DNA of 64,000 bases from Phocoena phocoena. Taxonomy: Eukaryota > Chordata > Mammalia > Artiodactyla > Phocoenidae. Each line of letters begins with the position of its first letter. The stretch's first letter is position 1. The stretch spans positions 140,534,263-140,598,262 of the forward strand of contig NC_089221.1 in assembly GCF_963924675.1 (NCBI RefSeq), given 5' to 3'. Positions 34,736-46,265 of this stretch are shown piece after piece. The notes under the pieces are model-generated. The model was not told where the DNA came from, did not search any database, and was given only the letters and a program-made list of their open reading frames with translations. The translations under genes were made by a program, and so were the position numbers.

Positions 34736-35679
34736 AGGCTGGGAGGCAAGTTGGGATGATGTATTAGTCACGGCAATGACCTTGTCTGTATTTGTGCTTT
34801 ACGTTTCAATAGCCCAAATGATGCTGCATCCAGTTGCGAATTGTCCAGATGCCCCGGCAATTGATGTACTTATTTAAGTCAAGCTACATGTTCCTATTCC
34901 TTTGCCACTTGATTTGCTAGCAGGTGTTTAAAATGGAATGCTCTCCTTTGTCTGAGCATGTGCTATCAAAAGTTGTCTATCAATAGCAATAGAAAATGCA
35001 ACTAACAAAACCTATTTCTTTTAGATCTATTTCTGCATGTCTCATATTCTCAATGTCATTGGTACCACCCTCCCACACCCAAGTGGTCATCTGGCCTTCC
35101 CTAACACAGTCCTTTAATTTCATTGAGAACAGACGTTTGTCAGATTTAGGTGGCATATGTGCTAATCATAGTTTAATTGGTCTCTCCTGGTCTGTGGTGG
35201 TACAGGTGTGATGCAAATAAAACATATATCTGCAATGGAGGTGATTGGAATTACGGTCAACTGACAGCAGGCATCAACCTCTCAGTGCCTGAATAGCCAG
35301 TTTATGGGATAAGACAGGACAATTACCACAAACGGCCCATCAGAATGGTTAGAGCTCCCTACAGGCTTTGAGGCAGGTGTTTGTGCCTTCCGTTTAATCT
35401 CTTCCTTTCTGGTTCCAGGCCACATGCAGCCCTTGGCACCAGCAGAAGCATTTATACAGAAATGTGGGTCACCTGGATGCCCAGCGCAGTGGATCAGGAC
35501 ATTCATTGCCAAACAAGGCATGAGCTCCCTATAACGCAAACTCAATTTCTCCAGGGGAAAGGTAACCTGACTTGCAATCTTTTTTGGATCATCTGTGTAT
35601 TTTGTGTAGTAGCATCGTGGAAATTTAGAATGTTTTTTCGTTAGCTCTAGTGAACCTTCTAGCACATTTTCAGTTCAAA
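34736..35679. other. Unrecognised sequence
   Basis: Follows the possible LTR, so old retroviral internal sequence cannot be excluded. The longest minus-strand frame (35282-35665) shows no motif I recognise. A 'tgatgtattagtcacggcaatgacc' phrase at 34760 is LTR-like but isolated. Confidence 0.3.
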
Positions 35680-35800
35680 TCTCTCATTTTATAATTGAGA
35701 ATTTGGGGTCGCAGAGAGGTTAAGCAAGGGCCCCAGGTACAGCCTATTAGGGGCGAAGCCCAGGCGAGATTTTAGGGCTTCTCAGCCAGTGCTGATTACA
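35680..35800 (-). repeat. MIR SINE relic
   Basis: Antisense core 'tcattttataattgagaatttggggtcgcagagaggttaagcaaggg' and 'cagcctattaggggcgaagccc'. Confidence 0.62.
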
Positions 35801-36139
35801 TAACTTCCTGTTGCTGTTCTGAGCATCCTTTCCTGTCACTGGTTAGCTCCTGTTCATAGAAGAAGCTGAAGCCTCAACAGCTTTTAGAGATTGGAGAAGT
35901 AAAACAGATACCTCCAGAAGGAGAAGTTGTGGATAACTGTTTTCTTCTTAACACCCCTCTTTTCTCCTGTAGGGATTTTTTTTATCTCATCACAGTCAAA
36001 GTAGCTATTATTCCACAGTGGTGCTTTTCTTTCTGCTGGTGTTGAAGTCGTTTGAGATCTGTGACAATTCTGCTATATAGCAAAGTTCTACTTCATATAT
36101 TATGGTTGATCATCAGAGTTTCACGGAGGACATGTATTG

Positions 36140-36300
36140 GAATACTAGTATCCCTCTCTTAGAGAAGCAGAACCTGGGCTTATGAAATCTCTTATAACTT
36201 TCCTAAGGCCACCTGGGCCATGCTGGCAGAGCTGGGATTTGAACCTGAGACTGGCCTCTGCCAAACCTGTGCTGTTGATCTCATGATACCATGGTTCTGC
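36140..36300 (-). repeat. MIR SINE relic
   Basis: Antisense MIR: 'gaaatctcttataactttcctaaggccac', 'ggcagagctgggatttgaacctgagactggcctctgcc', then 'ctgtgctgttgatctcatgatacc'. Confidence 0.68.
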
Positions 36301-37068
36301 AGAACACTCTGTGCTTCTGTAGTAACTTAACTTACTCCCAGGGAGTAGATTCAGCTTTGGGAGAGGCTGTTTCACAAGGTTGATACATTTTCTCAAATCT
36401 CCTCTTTCAGGATCAAGGTTCAGATGGAAATTTTCTTATTAGATCTTCTGAAACCATAAGTGGTCTGAACATTGTTTCAGTGATCAAACTAGTATCAAAC
36501 TTGGACTCAGAGAACCAGACCAGAGCAGTGGAAAGATCCAGAGTTCTGGGTAACGGTACAGCCTTCCTGAGAAATCTGTCAGCGAAATCACTGTTGAGTT
36601 GCGTTAGATGTTAGTTCATTGTTTTTAAGTAACTTAGTTTCTTTGATTTTTTTGGCAAAAATTGGTCCTGGCTACATTTTACGTATTTACCACTTTCCTC
36701 ATAGAAATATAGTCCTCGCTACTTGGGTCATTGCTATCAAAACTAAACAAGTTCTAGGCTAGTAAAAAAATTTGAGCATTACTGTTTTATGGACCAATTT
36801 ATAAAACTGTCAACTTTCTAGATGGTATTTTTTTATTTGTGGATTTTTCTCAGAAAATTCCATGATTCAAAAGCCTTTTTTTTACAGTTCATTACACAAT
36901 TTTACCCCCACGATATCCCTGCTGATTGTGTGCAATTCTTCCAGTTTTTCTTATTTTCATTGCAAAGAACAAAAGGGATAAAGGCAGTGGAATGGCTTGT
37001 TAAGAAAAGCCAAGTTCTGGGAGAAATTGGCAGGCACCACTCAATCATTGGTTTAGGAAAAGCGCTTC
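36301..37068. other. Unique sequence, nothing recognised
   Basis: No repeat, exon or RNA gene is recognised. Confidence 0.4.
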
Positions 37069-37082
37069 TAAATCCTTGTTTG

Positions 37083-37348
37083 TTTGTTTGTTTGTTTTTT
37101 TAAACATCTTTATTGGGGTATAATTGCTTTACAATGGTGTGTTAGTTTCTGCTTTATAACAAAGTGAATCAGTTATACATATACATATGTTCCCATATGT
37201 CTTCCCTCTTGCGTCTCCCTCCCTCCCACTCTCCCTATCCCACCCCTCCAGGCTGTCAAAAAGCACCGAGCTAATATCCCTGTGCCTTGCGGCTGCTTCC
37301 CCCTAGCTATCTACCTTACTACGTTTATTAGTGTGTATATGTCCATGA
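37083..37348 (-). mobile_element. L1 3'UTR insertion, severely truncated
   Basis: Reverse-oriented L1 3'UTR only ('atctttattggggtataattgc' and pyrimidine-rich 'ttgcgtctccctccctccc'). A perfect 14-bp target duplication TAAATCCTTGTTTG flanks it at 37069-37082 and 37349-37362. No coding sequence. Confidence 0.96.
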
Positions 37349-37362
37349 TAAATCCTTGTTTG

Positions 37363-39510
37363 GATGGCAGGATTGAATGTGAAATTTGGGGGGCGTTCTG
37401 ATCCAGATGCTTTTCTTGTTCCCTAGCAAGTCTACGTTTTCTTTTTTTTGGGAGGATGAAGACAGAAAAATGAAAGGTAGCAAAACTCAGTTTTTCTTTA
37501 GTTTTTTATTGAGTGATTACTCTAGTCCACCCATGTTTTGCATGTACTGCTTTTCATAATTACTAGTTAGCGTATTTGAATATACAATTGAGCATCATCA
37601 CCTAGATAAAAGCATGACCAGTTTCAAAGCCTGGAGTACATGTGCAAAGAACTATTTCCCTGGATAGAGGTGCTCAAGGCTGAAGATGACCTTGACAATC
37701 TTGTCTTTACTGCCAAGAACGTGTTCAAATGCCTAGGTGCATACTTCCCATATATCTTTAAAGTCTAGGACATTTTTTTTTGTCTTCTTTTTCCTCTCTG
37801 TTTTCTTCTGCAGTATTTATCCGACTTGTGTTCCATTTTCTTTAATGTAGTTCTCTGCTCCTTGGTTGGCAGATAGTCTTATAAACAAAAAGGGTTTGTA
37901 ATAGACTATTACCAGGATGAATGGAGCCTTTGGACACTTGCCCAGAATCTGTCTGTATCCTTTGATATAAGAACATTGGATTGTTAGTTTGAATTGGAGG
38001 GAGTAGTTTGGCTGCAATAAAGGTTACAAGGAGGAGGAGAGACAAAAACGATGAGGGTGTTGTTTTGTCTTTCTTGCCTATACAATGGAATGGGTTTGAG
38101 TTCATTGCTTAATGGGGCAATGGTCAGTAGTTGCTGTAATTTTTTTTCTTATGAGAGTCTTTAGGGATTCTAGTGCCCAATCAGTTGTGTTGCAGAACCT
38201 CGGTGTCACATTATGGCACAGAATGGAAAAGATGGAAGTCTCTAAGCACTGTTTTGGCACCTTTGGAATTGGCGTCATGGAGGATTCTCTGGAGACCCAT
38301 ACTCTTGCATGGACACTGGCATTCACAGGGTGGATGTGGTGAGAAGTTGCTGGGGGGGAGCTCAAAACACCTATGGAGGCAGTTGGTGCAGGAGAGGGAG
38401 AACATGGCAGTTCTGTGTGGTGGCTATTGCTGACATATCGGTTCATGGGCATGTGTGAAGCATTCTTTTGGGAGTGACAGCGTCTGGGGAATATTTTAAA
38501 CATCCCTTAGAACCACTGCAATTCAGGAGTCGAGCAATCTGTTATTCCTGTGAGGAAAGAGTTGGTTGTTCTCAAGTTACATATTAATTTGTTAAGCGTG
38601 GTGAGTGTCCAGAGCTGTGATTGTCTGAAATTTTAACTTACTTGCAAACTAAGGAGTCAGCCTGCGACAATTTCATGGATGCTGGTTGAAAACATAAGAC
38701 TCCTGGGTAGAGACCACAGACCTCCTTATTCATGGCTCCCCAGGCAGCGTGAGCGTCATGATCTCCTTGGTTCCCCTTGTCCCCAAGTCCAAAGGATGAT
38801 GCAGAAGAGGTCCAATGGGATAGCTGTGCATATAATGGGTTTGTGTCATGGTTGAGGAACCCTAAGCTTCGGAAACTCCAGTTTTTTAAAGGGGCTGCTG
38901 ATAAACCTGACCAACTTTTGCCTCAGAGGGAGACATTACCTGTCTTACATTGGTCAGGAAACAAATCTGTCCTCTGTCCCAGAGGAAGATACTATCTCTA
39001 GCTTCCAAGGCTGTTTGCTATTCAAACATTCTTGACAAGATAGTCTAGGAAAAAACTGTCAACGCCTCTTCTCAGAAAACTTGCAGGAACATGAGAAACC
39101 TATGAAGAGTTGACCCCAATGATATGTTCAAAAGACTCATATTTTTATAGTTATTGCATTTAGGTAATGCCTGAAATCAACGGAGTAATACTAATCACAG
39201 TAAAACAGGAGGAGTGTTTTGGGGGCATATCAGTTTTTTATGTCTCCCACTGAGGCTTTCCCTCCTGTGACCTGTAACTTGGATAGATTTTCCAGGGTGG
39301 TACCTTTTTTCTCTTGTTATTAAGGATCATCTGCCACAGACACTTAGGATCTGTCCACAGTGCTAATTGGGATACAAAGAAAAGGCTTTAGACTAAATGT
39401 TCCAGTGTCCATTAAAGAATAGTGACAGGAACCAGAAGCTATCATATCCTGTCACTATGTAATATGCTGGATCACCTCCCCAGATTAACTAGGGAATAAT
39501 GAAAAGTCTA
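37363..39510. other. Unique sequence, nothing firm
   Basis: About 2.1 kb without a recognised repeat. Overlapping open frames at 38102-38503 on both strands have no recognised motif. 38750-39120 may be an old retroelement remnant, but I cannot support that. Confidence 0.3.
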
Positions 39511-39547
39511 TGTGTGAGTGAGTGAGTGAGTGTATGTGTGATGTGTG

Positions 39548-39578
<31 letters not shown>

Positions 39579-39633
39579 AGAAGAAGAGAAAAGGGGGAAA
39601 GGGAAGAAGGGAGAGGGAAGAGGAGGAGAGGGG
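39511..39633. repeat. (TGAG)n, (TG)n and 56-nt purine tract
   Basis: TGAG and TG repeats at 39511-39577 pass into an uninterrupted purine-only run of A and G at 39578-39633, a mirror-like homopurine stretch able to form triplex (H-DNA). Confidence 0.95.
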
Positions 39634-41242
39634 TGCTGATCACAGCCAGCATTCAGAGAGTATGCACATATATGTGCTTTGATGCCGTTGGGCTAGTGAG
39701 GCTCACTTAAACGGCATTTTAAAGCTCTTAAATTTATCCTCTCACACCTTCAAGACCTGCAAATGATGATCCAACCTTTTGGATGGTGATTCTCTTGGAT
39801 AAACATGAAATTAGCCTCAGAAACACCTTCTCTTAATTCAGATATTGCTTAAATCATGGACTTACAGTATTCCAAAGTCCTAAAGGTTTTGCAGGTAGGA
39901 GGAAAAAGGAAGTCAGTAGTTTAAGTATTTGAAAACAAAGTGAAACAAGGAAAATAATATATACTTTACAGGAAGAGCCTCTTAAGCCTGTTTGTGGCTA
40001 ATCTGTTAGCTATTCTTTGGCTAAGGTGGAATGAATGTATTGTAAGAGCGGCTCTATCGAGCACAGTGTGATGATAGCTTAATCTGACTGTGGCCGTGGC
40101 TCACAGATCACTGTACCCAGTCAATACTCTATTATTGCAAGTTAAGTGGTTTGCTACAGTATTCCACGCACAGGGTATTAGAAGCTGTGTTTCCTAATTT
40201 CCTAAGCAGTAATGGTATGAGCAGTATGCATTTTTTATGATAAAAACTAACAATTGCCTCCACAGAGTTAATGGTTTTTTATGTACCATTGGTACAGGAG
40301 ATTCAATCATAAATCAGAGCAAAATTAAATGTAAAATGTACTAAATTTTGAAAGAATTAGATTTTCTTTGCAGAGACCGAAGTCTTCAGTTTTGCTTGGA
40401 ATCAAATTTTGGTTTTCTTCCCAGTGCTTTTATTTTTTCATTTTATTTAAATGGGTATGCTGTTTCTTGATTAAAATTGATTCCAAATAATTATAACAAT
40501 AGTAAATCACAGCATGAGCCTGGGTGTTCTTTGTAGCTCCTGGAGGCTGTCTCCATCCAGCCTTTCTGTGCTCTCCAGTTTTTAAGTGTTAACTATATCT
40601 GCGGCACAGACGGGGTTATGAACCACACAACAAAGGCTGTGGAGTGAAAGATCATTCCTCCTTTCAAATGGCAGCTGTTTGCACAGGTTGGCGACCCTGA
40701 GCAGGACAGAACTTCCTTGGCGGATTGCTTATCTGCTCATTTTACAGTAAATAGAAAGTAAGAAAGGACAATGGCTTTTCCTCATTAGGAGCCTTGGTGA
40801 GGATCAGGAGCCCTAGCCCAGGAAGGTGGGAGAGCAAGGGGTGGTTAGTGAGAAGGGACATGGGTGTTTCATTCAGACTGAAGGTAGAATTAGAGCTGCC
40901 CGTGGGTGATACGAACGGGAAGTTCAAAGTCACCATAGTTAAGCTTATACTCTTCTCTCCTGGAGGTCTCCTTTTTGCTCCTCTCGCACGCACATCTACT
41001 TCATTTTTCTTTCTGCAGTTGGGCTTTTTATGCATCTTTCTGCATGTGCAGAATATGGTGGCTTCAAAGGGTCTCAGTTTCAGTGACCAGTCCCACCTGC
41101 TAGGTCAGAGTCAGGCCCAAAGGCTGTCAGGAGCTGGGCCACACCTTAATTACCAGGTAGTGATGGGACAGTGGCAATATGCAGAGTGCATTTCTTCCTT
41201 AAAAGCATTCAACTTAAACAATATTAGTATAGGTAAAGCTAA
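39634..41242. other. Unique sequence; possible conserved non-coding DNA
   Basis: No repeat recognised. 39990-40740 is long, non-repetitive and mixed in composition, with an AACCACAC RUNX-like site and CAGCTG E-box near 40620-40675. It could be conserved non-coding DNA (inference). The open frame 40794-41471 ends in a SINE and is judged a chance frame. Confidence 0.35.
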
Positions 41243-41253
41243 ACACAACCAGA

Positions 41254-41461
41254 GGGACTTCCCTGGTAGTCCAGTGGTTAAGACTTCGCCCTCTAATACA
41301 GAGGGTGTGGGTTTGATCCCTGGTCGGGGAGCTAGGATCCCACATGCCTCACAGCCAAAAAAACAAAACATAAAACAGAAGCAATATTGTAACGAATTCA
41401 ATAAAGTCTTTAAAAATGGTCCACATCAAAAATATCTAAGAACAAACAAACAAAACCACAC
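41254..41461 (+). mobile_element. CHR-related tRNA-Glu SINE with distinct tail
   Basis: Sense-oriented: GGGACTTCCCTGGTAGTCCAG, B-box-like GTTTGATCCC and 'ggagctaggatcccacatgcc', then a non-A tail segment 'gcaatattgtaacgaattcaataaag' and 'atggtccacatcaaaaa' typical of a longer cetartiodactyl variant. Target duplication ACACAACCAGA (41243-41253) versus ACACAACTAGA (41462-41472). Confidence 0.9.
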
Positions 41462-41472
41462 ACACAACTAGA

Positions 41473-41992
41473 CTCTGCAGGCCAAATGGAGTCTTGAGGC
41501 TGCCAGTGTAAGATTCCTTACACCGGGCTTTCTTAGACCATTTCTCAAATTCAGGGGATACCTAACTTTGTCAGCAGGGATGGGTCTAGGGTTAGGTGAG
41601 TGGAGCCTCAGCAAAATTTAAGGCAATGACTAAAATTATCAATAATCTGGATAAATAATACTTCAATGTAATATTTTACGAAATAAAAATTAATGTAAAA
41701 AATTCCGTGGTGAACAGAATACAAAATTTTGAATAAAAGGAGGATCACTATTACTGATTTTTTTCTTTTTGCCTCAGGTTCTAGTATGGCTCAGAGCAGC
41801 ATGGTTTGCCAGGTGTCTACCCCTAGGCCAGTTAGTTATGGGCAGGAGAGTGAGTACCATTAATACCCTGTGGGTGAAGGGGGTGTCTGTTCTCAGCAGT
41901 AGGGATGTGGGCTAGGCAGGCAAATCCCAAAAGATGTCTGCTAAAGGATATTAGAGCATGATACTTTCTTCTGGGATATGGTCCTTGTATTA
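41473..41992. other. Unique sequence, nothing recognised
   Basis: No repeat, exon or RNA gene is recognised. Confidence 0.4.
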
Positions 41993-42180
41993 GCCAGCTC
42001 GGGCTGCCAGAACAAAATACCATACACTTGATGGCTTAAACAAGAGAAATTTGTTTTCTCACAGTTCCGGAAGTTGGAAGTCGAAGATCAGGGTGCCAAC
42101 ACTGTCAGATTCTGGTGTGGCCTCTGTCCCTGGCTTCCAGATGACTGCCTTCTGCCTGTGTCCTCACATGACCTTTCTTC

Positions 42181-42221
<41 letters not shown>

Positions 42222-42402
42222 AGAGAAACTCTCTGGTGTCTCTCCTTGTAAGAACACTAATCCTATCATGAGGGCTCCACCCTCATGGCCTCATCTAACC
42301 GCAATTACTTCCCAAAGACCCCCTTTCCAAATACCATTACATGGAGGTTGGGGCTTCAACATGTGAATTTTGAGGGGACATAAACATTCAGTCTCTAATA
42401 GC
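41993..42402 (-). mobile_element. MaLR (MLT1-type) solo LTR
   Basis: Antisense LTR: 'tgtattagccagctcgggctgccagaac', 'ttgttttctcacagttccggaagttggaagtcgaagatcagggtgcc', 'tcatgagggctccaccctcatggcctcatc' and an end 'gaggggacataaacattcagtctc'. It holds an internal (TG)n run and no coding sequence. Confidence 0.88.
42183..42221. repeat. (TG)n microsatellite in an LTR
   Basis: About 18 uninterrupted TG units inside the MLT1-type LTR, replacing the part where the LTR family normally has a short TG-rich stretch. Confidence 0.97.
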
Positions 42403-42555
42403 CTCCCCATATTAGGAATATACTCCAAACATCGTTAACTCCCCTTTAGTCATCTTTCCTGAATTTGTCATATATAAATTAATCTTTTCTTAAAAAAATC
42501 TAGTTATCTTTTGACAGTTGTGTCAACATATAAGCTCAATAAAGTTAAGGTTTTG

Positions 42556-42727
42556 GGGCTTCCCTGGTGGTGCAGTGGTTGAGAGTCCACCTGCCGATGC
42601 AGGGGACACGGGTTCGTGCCCTGGTCCAGGAAGATCCCACATGCCGCGGAGCGGCTGGGCCCGTGAGCCGTGGCCGCTGAGCCTGCGCGTCCGGAGCCTG
42701 TGCTCTGCAACAGGAGAGGGAAAAAAA
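42556..42727 (+). mobile_element. CHR short-form SINE lacking its 3' end
   Basis: Runs from GGCTTCCCTGGTGGTGCAG to 'gcaacaggagaggg', then A-only, missing about 35-40 bp of the normal 3' body. A perfect 15-bp target duplication AAAGTTAAGGTTTTG (42541-42555, 42728-42742) shows it inserted in this shortened form. Confidence 0.95.
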
Positions 42728-42742
42728 AAAGTTAAGGTTTTG

Positions 42743-43534
42743 TCATTGACTTCTTATTCCAAATAAGTTGCCACAAGAGTATATTTTTGCAAAGCTGAAT
42801 TAATCATCAGAAGAATGACTCAAAGATTTAACTAGAAAATGAAGTTTGGGTACTTAACCATTTCTGAAACCCCTGGGACCTGACCAGCAATTACTCTTCC
42901 CACCCATAAGAAGACAGAAACATTTAGCATGTGGTTTTTCTTTCCCACCTAAAATCAATCAGAATTATGTCACTTTGTAGCTTACTGTAGTCAATCAAAA
43001 TATGCCTAGTTCTTCTAGTTGTAAATCTGCTAAAGACATTTTTCAGAAAGGCCTGTCAAATTATTAAGTGATAGGAATATTGGTAGAGAAAATAATTCCT
43101 TTAGACATTTTGTAGGGACTAAAAAAATTAAGGAATTCTTTTTTTTTTTTAAATCTCCTCAAGAGCTGTTTTGGTTTTGATGTTCAAACACCATATTGGA
43201 GAACATTTCAACTGTGAATATAATCCTGAAAATACTTTGAGCCCTGACAATATCTGTCCTGGGTAGCCTTGTATCAAGATGGCAAACAAATCCTGGAAAA
43301 ATTGGGAAGTATTTTTGTTTTCAGAATGCTTTATATGCAGTTCCCCAGAAACAGCTCAAAAAGACAGATACTCTTTTCTAAAAGGCTGCTGGTTTAGCAC
43401 TTCCCAACTTACAAAAGTTGGAATTTCCCACTGGCTCAGTAGAGGGATTTGTATCACTTATTTTAGATTCACTTAATAGCACATTTGTGTTGGAGATAAA
43501 GCATGAGTCCCACCAGACAAGTAAGATTGTTCTT
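42743..43534. other. Unique sequence, nothing recognised
   Basis: No repeat, exon or RNA gene is recognised. A T-run lies at 43139-43150. Confidence 0.4.
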
Positions 43535-43549
43535 AAAAATTGGCCTCCT

Positions 43550-43896
43550 GGGACTTCCCTGGTGGCTCAGTGGTTAAGAATCTGCCTTCAAATGCAGGGG
43601 ACATGGGTTTGAGCCCTGGTCCAGGAAGATCCCACATGCCACAGAGCAACTAAGCCCATGCGCCACAACTATTGAGCCTGAGCTCTAGAGCCCGTAAGCC
43701 ACAACTACTGGGCCTTCATGCCACAACTACTGAAGCCCGCACCTCTAGAGCCCGTGCTGTGCAACAAGAGAAGACACTGCAATGAGAAGCCTGCAAACTG
43801 CAATGAAGAGTAGCCCCCTCTCGCTGCAACTAGAGAAAGCCCACATGCAGCAATGAAGACCCAATGCAGCCAATAATAAATAAATTTATTAAAAAA
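43550..43896 (+). mobile_element. CHR long-form SINE
   Basis: Full-length sense copy with A-box-like TGGCTCAGTGG and B-box-like GGTTTGAGCCC, 'cacaactactg' modules and an AAATAAAT tail. A perfect 15-bp target duplication AAAAATTGGCCTCCT lies at 43535-43549 and 43897-43911. Confidence 0.97.
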
Positions 43897-43911
43897 AAAA
43901 ATTGGCCTCCT

Positions 43912-44336
43912 TCTCTCTCCCCACCATATATACTCAGATCTAAAGTAGAGTCTTCTAAATGTTATTTCACCACTAGATATGACATCCTATTTTAAACCAG
44001 CAGCAGTAGCTGCTGTTTCTCTTTGTAGAGAACATGGTTGGATGTACAGCAATCAGATCTGTGAAGACTGGTGAGTTTTCAGTTCCTTAAGTGAAGTCCT
44101 AACTGTAGTTACCCCATCCCCCCCTTTGTATTGGTGTAGATGGGAATGAGGGTGAAGTAGGTGGTAACACATGGAAAAGTACCATAAGGTTTTTAAAAAA
44201 AAAACATTGCTGAGTAACACTTGCCTAATCACATGTGACCTCAGTATATTCATTGCATTTTGTTTTCACTTTTGCCCTGGCATTCATCATAGTCTATCCT
44301 TCTTTTCCCCTCCTACTTGCCACCTTCATTACAATT
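43912..44336. other. Unique sequence, nothing recognised
   Basis: No repeat, exon or RNA gene is recognised. Confidence 0.4.
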
Positions 44337-44548
44337 TTTTTTTTTTTTTTTTTTTTGCGGTACGCGGGCCTCTCACTGTTGTGGCCTCTCCCGTCGTGGA
44401 GCACAGGCTCTGGAAGCACAGGCTCAGCGGCCATGGCTCACGGGCCCAGCCGCTCCGCGGCATGTGGGATCTTCCCGGACCGGGGCACGAACCCGTGTCC
44501 CCTTCGTCAGCCGGTGGACTCTCAACCATTGCGCCACCAGGGAAGCCC
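44337..44548 (-). mobile_element. CHR short-form SINE
   Basis: Reverse-oriented full-length copy with poly-T at the left and the head at the right. Flanks ACAATTTTTT and ATAATTTTTT may be a short target duplication. It sits at the 3' edge of an ancient L1. Confidence 0.95.
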
Positions 44549-45038
44549 ATAATTTTTTAATTAAGACTTTTTTTAGAGAGAAATTTTTTTCATAGCAAAC
44601 TTGAGGGGAAGGTACAGAGGTCTCCCAAATACCCCCTGCTCCCATACATGCATATTCTCCCCATTATCAGCATCTCCCACATAAGTGTACATCTGCTAAA
44701 ACTGACGAACCTACATTGACACATCATAATCACCCAAAGTCCATTATTTACCTTGGTGTTCACTCTTAATGTTGTACATTCTGTTATTTTGGACAAATAT
44801 ATGGTGACATGTACCCATCATTACAGTATTATACAGAGTATTTTCACTGCCCTAAAAATGTCCTGTGCTCCATGTGTTCATCCCTCCCTACCTACCAAAA
44901 ACTTGGTAACTGCTGATCTTTTTACTGTGTCTATAGTTTTGCCTTTTCCAGAATATCATATTCTTAGAATCATACAGTACATAGCCTTTTTGGATTGGCC
45001 TCTTTTCACTTAGTAATATGCATTTAAGATTCCTCCAT
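44549..45038 (-). mobile_element. Ancient L1 3'-end relic
   Basis: Antisense old L1 3'UTR: 'gaggggaaggtacagaggtctcccaaataccccctgc', 'cctacattgacacatcataatcacccaaagtcc', 'ttggacaaatatatggtgacatgtaccc' and 'agtaatatgcatttaagattcctccatg'. A CHR SINE begins at its end. Confidence 0.83.
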
Positions 45039-45039
45039 G

Positions 45040-45236
45040 GGCTGCCCTGGTGGTGCAGTGGTTGAGAGTCCGCCTGCCGATGAAGGGGACACGGGTTTGT
45101 GCCCCGGTCCGGGCAGATCCCACATGCCGCGGAGTGGCTGCGCCCATGAGCCATGGCCGCTGAGCCTGTGTGTCCGGAGCCTGTGCTCCGCAACAGGAGA
45201 GGCCACAACAGTGAGAGGCCCACGTACCGCAAAAAG
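45040..45236 (+). mobile_element. CHR short-form SINE
   Basis: Sense-oriented, GGGCTGCCCTGGTGGTGCAG to 'gaggcccacgtaccgcaaaaag', with a very short A tail. No target duplication is visible. It lies exactly between an old L1 and another ancient repeat. Confidence 0.95.
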
Positions 45237-45504
45237 TATTTTTTAGATGTGATTAACATTTGCAAGCAGTAGACTTTGAGTAAAGTAGATCATTCTCCAT
45301 AATGAGGGGATGCCTCGTCCAATCAGCTGAAGGCCTTACGAGCAAAGACAGATTCCCTAAGGAAGAAGCAATTCTGTCTTGAGATTGTAGCATGAAAACC
45401 CTGCCTGAGTTACCAGACTGCCTGGCCTGCCTTGTGGAATTGGACTCAAGACTGCCGTGTTATCTTTTACCTGAATTTTCAGTCTGCCAGCTTACCCTAC
45501 AGAT
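45237..45504 (+). repeat. Ancient interspersed repeat, class uncertain
   Basis: 'gtgattaacatttgcaagcagtagactttgagtaaagtagatcattctccataatgagg', 'tccaatcagctgaaggccttacgagc' and 'ccctgcctgagttaccagactgcctggcctgcc' read as a known type of old mammalian repeat (LTR- or DNA-type). I do not assert the family. Its right part is cut by a SINE. Confidence 0.5.
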
Positions 45505-45714
45505 TTTTTTTTTTTTTTTTTTTGCAGTACACGGGCCTCTCACTGTTGTGGCCTCTCCCGTTGCGGAGCACAGGCTCCGGACGCGCAGGCTCATTGGCCA
45601 TGGCTCACGGGCCCAGCCGCTCCGCGGCATGTGGGATCTTCTCGGACCAGGGCACGAACCCGGGTCCCCTGCATCGGCAGGTGGACTCTCAACCACTGCA
45701 CCACCAGGAAAGCC
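45505..45714 (-). mobile_element. CHR short-form SINE
   Basis: Reverse-oriented full-length copy. Poly-T lies at 45505-45523 and the head at the right ends 'ccaccaggaaagccc'. No clear target duplication. It separates two different ancient repeats. Confidence 0.95.
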
Positions 45715-45739
45715 CTGTTCCCTTGTTTTTTTGTCTAAT

Positions 45740-46250
45740 TGTTCTATCTATTCTTGAAGGTGGGGATTTGAAGTCTCCAGCTATTTTTGTTGAATTATAT
45801 ATTTCTCCCTTTAATTATTTCAGTTTTGACTACATTTATTTTGGGGCTGTGTTAGTTGAATATATGTTTATAATCGTTATGCCTTCTTGATGGATTGACC
45901 TTTTCATCATTATAAAATACCTTTTTCTCTAATAACAATTTTGTCTTAAAGTTTAATTTGCCTGATAAAAGTATATCCACTCCAACTTATTTTGGTTACT
46001 CTTTGCATGGTATGTCTTTTATTGTCCTTTTACTTTTCACCTACTTGTGTCTTTGAGTGTAAAGTGTATCTCTGGTAGACAACATATAGTTGGAATATAT
46101 ATATTTTAAAAATCCATCTGTCAATATCTGCCTTTTGATTGGAGTGTTTAACCTGTTTATATTTAGTGCAAATTACTGCCAAGGTAGGATTTATGTCTGC
46201 AGGTTTGCTATTTATATCTCTATGTCTTTTGTCCTTTTTGTTTCTCTGTA
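45740..46250 (-). mobile_element. Ancient L1 endonuclease-region relic
   Basis: Antisense old L1 ORF2 5' region: 'ggggatttgaagtctccagctatttttgttg', 'ttgatggattgaccttttcatcattataaaatacc', 'ctggtagacaacatatagttgg' and 'gccttttgattggagtgtttaa'. It has many stops and no open frame. A SINE with target duplication interrupts it. Confidence 0.8.
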
Positions 46251-46265
46251 CCTCCATACTGTTTT

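Noticed and set aside
35282..35665. 127-codon minus-strand frame after a possible LTR, considered as retroviral coding sequence
   Set aside because: No protease, polymerase, integrase or envelope motif could be recognised, so it is not called retroviral.
38102..38503. 133-codon minus-strand frame overlapping plus-strand frames
   Set aside because: No known motif, no splice framing, and open frames on both strands fit chance.
40794..41471. Longest plus-strand frame outside the L1 (225 codons)
   Set aside because: The last third is the translated CHR SINE (FPGSPVVKTSP-type peptide) and its tail. The rest has no recognised motif or splice context.
45237..45504. Possible exon of an unknown gene
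   Set aside because: The text matches a pattern of a common ancient interspersed repeat rather than coding sequence.
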